Assembly: GCF_900185725.1 (NCBI RefSeq)
Contig: NZ_FYAU01000026.1
Coordinates: 433,785 to 497,784 of the forward strand
Direction of reading: 5' to 3'
Length of the DNA: 64,000 nucleotides
DNA from: Stappia sp. TSB10P1A
GTDB lineage: Bacteria > Pseudomonadota > Alphaproteobacteria > Rhizobiales > Stappiaceae
Each line of letters starts with the position of its first letter. Within the stretch, counting starts at the first letter, position 1. The position numbers and the translations under genes are program-made. Positions 57,821 to 64,000 of the stretch are shown one piece after another. The notes below the pieces were generated by a model. The model was not told the DNA's origin and ran no database searches. It saw only the letters and a program-made list of their open reading frames with translations.

Positions 57821-58318
57821 ATGGGCGAGGCAAATCCGCAAGTGGCCATCATCATGGGCAGTCAGTCCGACTGGCCGACCATGAAACATGCGGCCGACAC
57901 GCTGGCGGCGCTCGGCGTCTCGCATGAGGCGCGCATCGTCTCGGCCCACCGCACCCCCCAGCGGCTCTACGATTTTGCGACCGGCGCCCGCGAGGCCGGC
58001 TTCAAGGTGGTGATCGCCGGCGCGGGCGGCGCCGCCCATCTGCCCGGCATGACCGCCTCGATGACGCCGCTTCCCGTCTTCGGCGTGCCGATCGAGTCCC
58101 GCACGCTGAAGGGCGAGGACAGCCTGCTGTCCATCGTCCAGATGCCGGCCGGCATTCCGGTCGGCACCCTTGCCATCGGCAAGGCCGGCGCGGTCAACGC
58201 CGCCCTGCTCGCCGCCGCCGTGCTGGCCCTCACGGACACCGCCCTCGCCGCTCGGCTCGACGACTGGCGCCGGCGCCAATGCGAGGCGGTCGCCGAGCAC
58301 CCGTCCGACGACGCTTGA
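57821..58318 (+). CDS. purE: 5-(carboxyamino)imidazole ribonucleotide mutase
   Basis: 165 residues, class I PurE. Converts N5-CAIR to CAIR in purine synthesis. Contains [33 protein letters not shown] (active-site His) and [17 protein letters not shown] plus PVFGVPIES. Intact. AGGGG precedes the ATG. purK follows after 19 bases and supplies its substrate, so purEK form an operon. Confidence 0.97.
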   Translation: MGEANPQVAIIMGSQSDWPTMKHAADTLAALGVSHEARIVSAHRTPQRLYDFATGAREAGFKVVIAGAGGAAHLPGMTASMTPLPVFGVPIESRTLKGEDSLLSIVQMPAGIPVGTLAIGKAGAVNAALLAAAVLALTDTALAARLDDWRRRQCEAVAEHPSDDA

Positions 58319-58337
58319 CCAGGAAGGGCACGGGCAG

Positions 58338-59441
58338 ATGATGAAGACCGGCGACCGGCCGTTGCTGCCGGGAGATACGATCGGCATTCTCGGCGGCGGC
58401 CAGCTCGGTCGCATGATCGCCCTTGCCGCCGCCCCGCTCGGCCTCAAGACCCATATCTTCTGTCCCGATCCGGCGAGCCCCGCCTTCGAGGTCGCCCAGA
58501 CCCACACCATCGCCGGCTATGACGATGTTGCCGCGCTCGACATCTTCGCCGCCTCGGTCGATGTCGTTACCTACGAGTTCGAGAACGTCCCCGGCCCGAC
58601 CGCCAGCCATCTGGCCGCCCGCGTGCCGGTGCGCCCGGGACCGCGCGCCCTTGCGGTCTCGCAGGACCGGCTGGAGGAAAAGAGCTTCCTGCAGACCGCC
58701 GGCATTCCCGTCGCCGGCTTCTGGCGTGTCGACAGCGACGAGGAGGCGGTCGCCGCGCTGCATGAGGCCGGTGGCAAAGGCATCCTCAAGACCCGGCGCC
58801 TCGGCTATGACGGCAAGGGCCAGATCCTGCTGCGCTCGGCGGCGGAGGCGCGCGACGCCTTCGCCCGGCTCGGCCGCCACGCCGCCATCATGGAAGCCTT
58901 CGTGCCCTTCGAGCGGGAGGTCTCGGTGATCGCCGCGCGCGGCCTCGACGGCACCTTGCGCGCCTATGACGTCGCCGAGAACGTCCACCGCGACCATATC
59001 CTCAAGACCTCGACCGTGCCGGCGGCCCTTGCCCCCGAACTGGCGGCCGAGGCCCGCCGCATGGCGGAGACGATCTGCGAGCGGCTCGACTATGTCGGCG
59101 TCATCGGCGTCGAGATGTTCGTGCTGCCGGAGGGCGCAGGGGGCCCGCGCCTCGTCGTCAACGAGATCGCCCCGCGCGTGCACAATTCCGGCCACTGGAC
59201 CCAGGACGCCTGCCAGGTCTCGCAGTTCGAGCAGCATGTGCGCGCCGTCGCCGGCTGGCCGCTCGGCAGCGCCGAGCGCCATTCCGACGTGGTCATGGAG
59301 AACCTGATCGGCGAGGAGGCGGACCGCTGGGCCGACATCCTCAGCGAGGCCGGCGCCTCGCTGCATCTCTACGGCAAGACGGAGAGCCGGCCGGGCCGCA
59401 AGATGGGCCATGTCAACCGCATCCGCCCGCTCAAGGCCTGA
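58338..59441 (+). CDS. purK: 5-(carboxyamino)imidazole ribonucleotide synthase
   Basis: 367 residues, ATP-grasp superfamily. Carboxylates AIR with bicarbonate and ATP to N5-CAIR for PurE. Start region IGILGGGQLGRMIALAAAPL; KTRRLGYDGKGQ (ATP-grasp loop); VFVPFEREVSVIAARG, written with the conserved Glu-Arg-Glu; and IVNEIAPRVHNSGHWTQDAC variant VNEIAPRVHNSGHWT, the metal and product site. Two adjacent ATG codons (58338 and 58341) are possible starts; AGGAAGG lies upstream. Ends convergently with the MATE gene, 54 bp away. Confidence 0.97.
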   Translation: MMKTGDRPLLPGDTIGILGGGQLGRMIALAAAPLGLKTHIFCPDPASPAFEVAQTHTIAGYDDVAALDIFAASVDVVTYEFENVPGPTASHLAARVPVRPGPRALAVSQDRLEEKSFLQTAGIPVAGFWRVDSDEEAVAALHEAGGKGILKTRRLGYDGKGQILLRSAAEARDAFARLGRHAAIMEAFVPFEREVSVIAARGLDGTLRAYDVAENVHRDHILKTSTVPAALAPELAAEARRMAETICERLDYVGVIGVEMFVLPEGAGGPRLVVNEIAPRVHNSGHWTQDACQVSQFEQHVRAVAGWPLGSAERHSDVVMENLIGEEADRWADILSEAGASLHLYGKTESRPGRKMGHVNRIRPLKA

Positions 59442-59495
59442 GCGGGCGCCCCGGACCGGATCACCGCAGAGCAGAACGCCTCAGATCAGGCCACC

Positions 59496-60884
59496 TCAGA
59501 TCAGCCCGATCCGCTCGCGCAGCGCGAAGCGCCACATGACAAGCACGGCGACGAAGGCAAGGCCCGCCGCCAGCCCGATCCAGATGCCGATGCCGCCGAA
59601 GCCGAGCGGGAAGCCGAGCACATAGGCGCCGACCATGCCGACGCCCCAATAGCCGGCCACCGCCATGATCATCGGCACCTTGGTGTCCGACAGGCCGCGC
59701 AACAGGCTGCCGCCGATCACCTGCGCCCCGTCGAAGACCTGGAACAGCGCCGCCACCGCCAGGAAACTGACGCCGATGGCATGGACGCTTGCCGCATCCG
59801 GATTGCCGAAGTCGAGGAACAGGCCGACCAGCGTCTCGGGGATCAGCAGGAAGACGATGGCACTCGTGCCCATGAAGGCCATGCCGAGGTTGAAGCCGGT
59901 CCAGCCGGCCCGCCCGACCGCCTTGCGGTCGCCGCGCCCGGCCGCCAGGCCGATGCGGATCATCGCCGCCTGGCCGATGCCGATCGGCACCATGAAGGCG
60001 ATCGAGGCGAACTGGGTGGCGATCCCGTGCGCCGCAAGGTCGATGGTGCCGATCCAGCCCATCATCACCGACGTGCCGGAAAACAGCGCCACCTCGACCA
60101 GGAGCGTCACCGCGATCGGCCAGCCGAGCTTGACGATCTCCAGGAGCTTCGGCCAGTCCGACCGCCAGATCCGCCCGAACACGCCATAGCGCCGCAGATG
60201 CGGCTGGCGCAGCACATAGGCCACCAGCAGCAGGAAGGTCACCGTCGAGGTGATCACCGAGCCGATCGCGGCGCCGACCAGTTCCAGCCGCGGAAACCCG
60301 AAATGGCCGAAGATCAGCACATAGTTGACCATGGCGTTGAGCACCGCTCCGGCCACCGTCGCCCACAGGACCGCCTGGGCCCGCTCCATCACGGTGATGA
60401 AGTTTCTCAGCGCCATCGTCAGCAGCGACGGCACCAGGGTGACCATCATCACCTGGGCATAGCCGCCGGCCAGCGCCGCCACCTGCGGCTCCTGGCCGAG
60501 CGCCAGCAGCAGATCCTCGGTGTGCCACATCACCAGCAGCGCCGGGATCGAATAGAGCGCGACGAACCAGAAGCCCATCCGCACCGCCCGCCGCAGCTCG
60601 CGCACCTTGCGCTCGCCGCGGGCCCGCGCCGCCAGCGGGATCACCGCCTGCAGCACGCCCATGCCGAACAGCCAGAGCACGATATAGAGGTTGAAGGCCA
60701 GCACCACCGCCGCCAGCTCGGTGGCGCCGAGCCAGCCGATCATCAGCACATCCGTGGTATTGACGGCCATCTGCGCCAGTTGCGCCCCGGCGATCGGGGT
60801 GCCGAGCGCCAGGGTCGGCAGGATATCGCCGCGCCAAAGGGCGGAAAGCCGGCCGGCCGGCCGGGCCGTGGAGGGATCGGTCAT
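59496..60884 (-). CDS. MATE-family efflux transporter
   Basis: 462 residues, twelve predicted helices in two halves. NorM-like features: TLALGTPIAGAQLAQMAVNT, IGWLGATELAAVVLAFNLYI, and the second half IVKLGWPIAVTLLVEVALFS with MMGWIGTIDLAAHGIATQFA. Such proteins expel drugs or metabolites by Na+ or H+ antiport. GGAG lies 8 bases before the ATG. The gene end bears a duplicated CTCAGATCAG (59480-59489, 59495-59504), one copy holding the stop codon. Confidence 0.93.
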   Translation of the reverse strand: MTDPSTARPAGRLSALWRGDILPTLALGTPIAGAQLAQMAVNTTDVLMIGWLGATELAAVVLAFNLYIVLWLFGMGVLQAVIPLAARARGERKVRELRRAVRMGFWFVALYSIPALLVMWHTEDLLLALGQEPQVAALAGGYAQVMMVTLVPSLLTMALRNFITVMERAQAVLWATVAGAVLNAMVNYVLIFGHFGFPRLELVGAAIGSVITSTVTFLLLVAYVLRQPHLRRYGVFGRIWRSDWPKLLEIVKLGWPIAVTLLVEVALFSGTSVMMGWIGTIDLAAHGIATQFASIAFMVPIGIGQAAMIRIGLAAGRGDRKAVGRAGWTGFNLGMAFMGTSAIVFLLIPETLVGLFLDFGNPDAASVHAIGVSFLAVAALFQVFDGAQVIGGSLLRGLSDTKVPMIMAVAGYWGVGMVGAYVLGFPLGFGGIGIWIGLAAGLAFVAVLVMWRFALRERIGLI

Positions 60885-61172
60885 CCCCTGAACTCCGGGA
60901 GTGCCCGGAGCTCACACCGGTGCGCACAGGCCGCGAGGGCCTGAAGAGAGCGCAACCAGGTCCCGCACGGGCAAAGGACATGGACACCGGACGCCGCGCA
61001 GGGCGAAAATCCGCGCCGGCAGCCGGACCTCTTCCTAGTTCCTCGCTACAATCCTGTCCAGAAAAACCGGCCGCCCGCTTTTGCCTCCGCCACGCTGAAA
61101 CCCTGTGCCGAACCGGGTCGGGATTCCCCACTGTGCAGCCGCAAAACATGGCTCGGAACCGGTGAATGCGGG

Positions 61173-61201
61173 TGGACAAGCCCGGTTGCCTCTGCTAACA
61201 C
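61173..61201 (+). promoter_or_regulatory. Candidate rpsU promoter
   Basis: TGGACA (61173-61178), 17-base spacer, TAACAC (61196-61201), in the 492-bp MATE-rpsU gap (60885-61376). The -10 is poor. The rest of the gap shows no gene or repeat I could support. Confidence 0.35.
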
Positions 61202-61376
61202 AACGCCCTGACTGGCGACGCGAGGGCGGCGCGGCCTTGTCTTTGTGCAAGTGGCAGCCCCTTCCCGGATGGCGACCGGTTTCGGTGGTGATCCGACTTC
61301 GCTTCCGCATCACATTGAAATTGCTCCGCACAGGGTGCAGGTCCGCATCCCGTGCAAACACGATGGGAAAAGACGC

Positions 61377-61604
61377 GTGCAGGTTCTGGTCCGCGACAAC
61401 AATGTCGATCAGGCGCTCAAGGCGCTTAAGAAGAAAATGCAGCGCGAAGGCATCTTTCGCGAGATGAAGCTTCGCGGCCACTACGAAAAGCCGTCCGAGA
61501 AGAAGGCCCGTGAAAAGGCCGAGGCCGTTCGCCGCGCCCGCAAGCTGGCGCGCAAGCGGGCCCAGCGCGAAGGCCTGCTGCCGAGCAAGGCTCCCCGCCG
61601 CTAA
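61377..61604 (+). CDS. rpsU: 30S ribosomal protein S21
   Basis: 75 residues, start [20 protein letters not shown] with GTG initiation (read as Met) and GGGAAAAGACGC upstream. The Lys/Arg-rich tail [20 protein letters not shown] and [17 protein letters not shown] are as in rhizobial S21. S21 helps 30S subunits select start sites. Monocistronic here; followed by a repeat-rich intergenic region. Confidence 0.97.
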   Translation: MQVLVRDNNVDQALKALKKKMQREGIFREMKLRGHYEKPSEKKAREKAEAVRRARKLARKRAQREGLLPSKAPRR

Positions 61605-61742
61605 AAGTACGGCCCGGCGCGGACCAGTGTTTCGCGCCACGTCCAGCCGACACCCCAGGTTCTTTCGCCTCCCTCCCGGGCCGTCACGCCCGGCATGGAG
61701 GCGAAGCCGTTTGCATAGGCCCGCGCCGGCCACGGCCGAAGC

Positions 61743-61806
61743 GGGTCGGTGCCAGTACGGGTCGATGCCAGTATGGGTCGATGCCAATACGGGTCGGTGC
61801 CGGCAT
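61743..61806 (+). repeat. Four tandem 16-bp imperfect repeats
   Basis: GGGTCGGTGCCAGTAC-like units at 61743, 61759, 61775 and 61791, differing at a few positions. They lie in the 478-bp gap between rpsU and the TPR lipoprotein (61605-62082). Two further tandem pairs follow: CTTGTCGCCTGGC at 61895 and 61910 (period 15) and TGTCCGTCGCGAT at 61965 and 61980 (period 15). No gene is convincing in this gap. Confidence 0.9.
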
Positions 61807-62082
61807 CGGGGAGGTGCCGCGAGCAGGTTCGGCTCTGGCAATTGGCGGATGTCCCGATGCGGTTCGCCGGGTTTCCGCCCGAATCGCTTGGCATCTTGTC
61901 GCCTGGCTTCTTGTCGCCTGGCATCGTCCGGTGGCGGGTGGAACGCGCTGGACGATCGTGCCATTGTCCGTCGCGATGGTGTCCGTCGCGATAAAGGCCG
62001 GTGCGACGAAAGGTCTTGGTTGCGGCGGAAGGCCTTGGCGGCTGGTTGCGGGACAGGACAGGATCAACCGAGGTGGTGGGCA

Positions 62083-62937
62083 TTGCGTAAGGCGACGTTT
62101 CGATCAGGCCCCCTGCGGGGTGTTCTCCTCTCCGCCGCCCTGCTGGTGGCGGGTTGCCAGGCATCCGGCCTGTCCTCCGGTTTCGAGGTCGACCGTTCCG
62201 CCGGCTCCGCCGCGAACATCGATTCCCTCAACGCGGTGATCAAGGCCAACCCGCGCGACGCGGCCGCCTACAACACCCGCGGCATCGCCTATGGCCAGGC
62301 CGGGCGCCACAAGGAGGCGATGGCGGATTTCGACACGGCCCTGCAACTGTCACCGGACTCGTTCCAGGCCTATGCCAACCGCGCGCTGGTCCACCGCCGC
62401 TTGGGCAACCTCAACGCCGCCGTCAACGATTACAGCGCCGCCCTCCGGATCAAGCCGGACTATGACCTTGCCCTTGTCGGGCGCGGCAATTCCTACCGCG
62501 AGATGGGCCGCGACGATCTCGCCCTTGCCGATTTCGACGCGGCGATCCGCCGCGATTCGAGCAATGCCCGCGCCTTTCACAATCGCGGCCTCATCCATCA
62601 GGCGCGCGGCAGCCATCAGCAGGCCGTCGAGGATTTCGCCATCGCCATCGGCCTCGATCCCAACGCGGCCGAGCCCTATATCGCGCGCGGCATCTCTTAT
62701 CTCGCGCTGAACGATCCCAAGGCCGCCCTGTCGGACCTGTCCGAGGCGGTCAACCGCGACACGCGCTCCGCCGTCGCCTGGGCCAATCGCGGCTTCGCGC
62801 TGGAGACGCTCGGCCAGGCCAGCGACGCGCGCCGGTCCTACAGCCGCGCCCTCGGCATCGACGGCTCCAACCAGATCGCCCGCGAGGGCCTCGGCCGGCT
62901 CGACCGGGGCGGGTCCGGCGTGGTCACCCGGAGCTGA
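62083..62937 (+). CDS. Tetratricopeptide-repeat lipoprotein (NlpI-like)
   Basis: 284 residues. Signal peptide and lipobox LLSAALLVAGC with Cys25 as the lipidated residue, then about seven TPR units: AAAYNTRGIAYGQAGRHKEA, FQAYANRALVHRRLGNLNAA, DYDLALVGRGNSYREMGRDD, NARAFHNRGLIHQARGSHQQ, AAEPYIARGISYLALNDPKA and SAVAWANRGFALETLGQASD. Such lipoproteins scaffold envelope complexes, NlpI for peptidoglycan hydrolases. No in-frame ATG precedes the signal; TTG 62083 with GAGGTGG 7 bases upstream is the best start. A 337-bp gap to the next gene holds a strong terminator. Confidence 0.87.
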   Translation: MRKATFRSGPLRGVLLSAALLVAGCQASGLSSGFEVDRSAGSAANIDSLNAVIKANPRDAAAYNTRGIAYGQAGRHKEAMADFDTALQLSPDSFQAYANRALVHRRLGNLNAAVNDYSAALRIKPDYDLALVGRGNSYREMGRDDLALADFDAAIRRDSSNARAFHNRGLIHQARGSHQQAVEDFAIAIGLDPNAAEPYIARGISYLALNDPKAALSDLSEAVNRDTRSAVAWANRGFALETLGQASDARRSYSRALGIDGSNQIAREGLGRLDRGGSGVVTRS

Positions 62938-63202
62938 CGCCAGGCCCAGAGCCGTTTCGGAGCCGTTTCGCCGCCGTTTCGGCGCCCCTCTCTTTCTCCC
63001 TTTCCGGCGCCCTTCCCGCCGCCGTCCGTGACATCCCCGTGGCTTCCCATCCCCGTGGCTTCCGCCGCAGGGGAGCCCTTTCGTCCTCGTCGCCCTGCCC
63101 CCTTCGACGGCAATCCTGAGGGCGGTCCCGCAGGCCCGCGGCACATCGGCCCGTCTCCTCCCGAAACGACAGGCCGCCGGTTCTACCCGGGCCACAAGAC
63201 GC

Positions 63203-63238
63203 GAAAGGCCGGCAGCGGATCACCGCTGCCGGCCTTTC
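63203..63238. terminator. Bidirectional terminator after the TPR lipoprotein gene
   Basis: 16-bp perfect stem (63203-63218, 63223-63238) around ATCA, with AAA and TTT ends, in the 62938-63274 gap. The GC-rich rest of that gap shows nothing recognisable. Confidence 0.92.
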
Positions 63239-63274
63239 CTGTTTCTGCAGGTCTTCAACCGCGGGACCTTGTCC

Positions 63275-64000
63275 TCAGCGCAGCGACACCACCGGCAGCA
63301 CGACAATGGCGGGTCCCTCGAACCGGTCGGGACGCGGCATCGCGGCTTCGCGCGCCGAGGCGCCAAAGCGGTTGGCATAGACACGGCCGCCCGGCGCCAT
63401 CAGCAGTTCCAGCCGCCGCTGGTTGGGATGCTGGAGCTGGGCGAAGGTCCGGGTACGGGTGTTGGTGAGGCCCGAAAGGATTTCGGGAAGCGCGGTCCGG
63501 TCGGGAAGCGCGGCAAAGCGCGCCAGCGGATCGCGGATCACCGGCTCCGGCAGGCGTCCGGACACCGAGGCCTGGCGGGTCGCCGGAGCGGGAGCGGCGG
63601 CGCGCGACGGCGCCACGGCGGAATTGCCGCCCGATGCGCTCGCGGACGCGGTTGCCGGTGCATAGGCGAGGGTCGCGGCGGTGAGGTCCGCCTGCGGCTT
63701 GCGGCCGGGTGCCGCGCCGGTGGCGGCGGCGATGGCCGCAACACCGTCCGTAGGGGCCGGTCGCGGCAGCGCGGCGGCGAGCGCGGTTCCGGTCGCGGCC
63801 TCGATCGGGCCCTGGCGCAGTTCCGCCGGCTTGGTGGGCGGCGCGATGGCGGCAACGGTGATCGGGGCCTGTGCCGCCGGCGCCGCATCCTCGCGCGCGG
63901 CGACGGCTGCGGGCGTGTCGACGGCCGGCAGGCCACCGGCCAGGCGGCGGGCCTGGTCGTCCAGCGTGCCGCTGCCGCCCCGGCCGGTTGCGGCGGCGAC
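63275..64000 (-). CDS. C-terminal part of an Ala/Pro-rich protein, possibly DUF882-like
   Basis: 242 codons open to the window edge; the start lies beyond it. The visible part is low-complexity Ala/Pro/Gly-rich (about 150 residues) followed by a better-composed end: PLARFAALPDRTALPEILSG, FAQLQHPNQRRLELLMAPGG and RFEGPAIVVLPVVSLR. Tails like this occur on rhizobial DUF882/M15-like peptidoglycan peptidases, which I recall but cannot confirm without the N-terminal domain. Call it hypothetical. Its terminator is shared with the TPR lipoprotein gene. Confidence 0.7.
   Translation of the reverse strand, partial: VAAATGRGGSGTLDDQARRLAGGLPAVDTPAAVAAREDAAPAAQAPITVAAIAPPTKPAELRQGPIEAATGTALAAALPRPAPTDGVAAIAAATGAAPGRKPQADLTAATLAYAPATASASASGGNSAVAPSRAAAPAPATRQASVSGRLPEPVIRDPLARFAALPDRTALPEILSGLTNTRTRTFAQLQHPNQRRLELLMAPGGRVYANRFGASAREAAMPRPDRFEGPAIVVLPVVSLR

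Noticed and set aside
61743..61806. Possible CRISPR array
   Set aside because: The repeat units are 16 bp, directly adjacent, with no spacers and no cas genes in the window.
61601..62164. Minus-strand open frame over the minisatellite region encoding GTDPYWHRP-like repeats
   Set aside because: All three minus frames are open here, the 16-bp repeat does not keep a frame, and no ribosome-binding site was seen.

Overview
This is a GC-rich bacterial chromosome segment with tightly packed housekeeping genes. The gene order and families point to an alphaproteobacterium of the Hyphomicrobiales (rhizobial) lineage: an rluA-rpoH pair, a serC-serA pair behind a serC-type leader, the block zapA - 6S RNA - 5-formyl-THF cyclo-ligase - ymdB-like - yebC - ruvCAB - ybgC - tolQRAB-pal - cpoB - tilS - ftsH - glmM, the cell-cycle genes trcR and rcdA, and tkt-gap-pgk-fba. 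A marine Stappiaceae-like genus is a guess from gene content only. I saw no insertion sequence, prophage, CRISPR array, tRNA or rRNA gene.

Layout. 1-9.7 kb: end of a pseudouridine synthase, heat-shock sigma factor rpoH, a CHASE2 adenylate cyclase, a DMT and an MFS transporter, purA, and a large unrecognised membrane-anchored protein. 9.8-13.7 kb (minus): serA, serC and an outer-membrane beta-barrel protein. 13.9-31 kb (minus): one long run for cell-envelope synthesis (glmM), membrane proteolysis (ftsH), tRNA modification (tilS), the Tol-Pal envelope-constriction machine, Holliday-junction processing, folate metabolism, 6S RNA and the Z-ring factor zapA. 31-44.6 kb (plus): the lower-glycolysis/Calvin-type set tkt, gap, pgk, fba, interrupted by a membrane adenylate cyclase with a c-type haem motif; then thiE-like, a Sel1-repeat protein, efp, suhB and a MotA/MotB-like pair. 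44.7-50.5 kb: trcR, a quinone oxidoreductase, a DUF1192 protein, a candidate structured small RNA, rcdA, rpmE and an ABC exporter. 50.5-56.8 kb: SDR dehydrogenase, propionyl-CoA synthetase, TauE/SafE permease, a second acyl-CoA ligase and an EF-hand protein. 56.9-64 kb: two YdcH-like small proteins, purEK, a MATE exporter, rpsU, an intergenic region with tandem repeats, a TPR lipoprotein, and the C-terminal end of an Ala/Pro-rich protein.

How it fits together. Several genes serve cell division and envelope remodelling (zapA, tol-pal, cpoB, ftsH, glmM, trcR, rcdA). Sites matching the CtrA box TTAA-N7-TTAA lie upstream of the outer-membrane protein gene and of tolQ, which suggests, without proving it, that this block is tied to the cell cycle. 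The most interesting non-housekeeping signals are the haem-c cyclase between tkt and gap, the candidate small RNA with anti-Shine-Dalgarno loops before rcdA, the MotAB-like stator pair, a perfect 23-bp palindrome before the first cyclase, and clustered minisatellites after rpsU. Most calls rest on reading protein motifs by eye; promoters and RNA elements are pattern matches and are scored accordingly.
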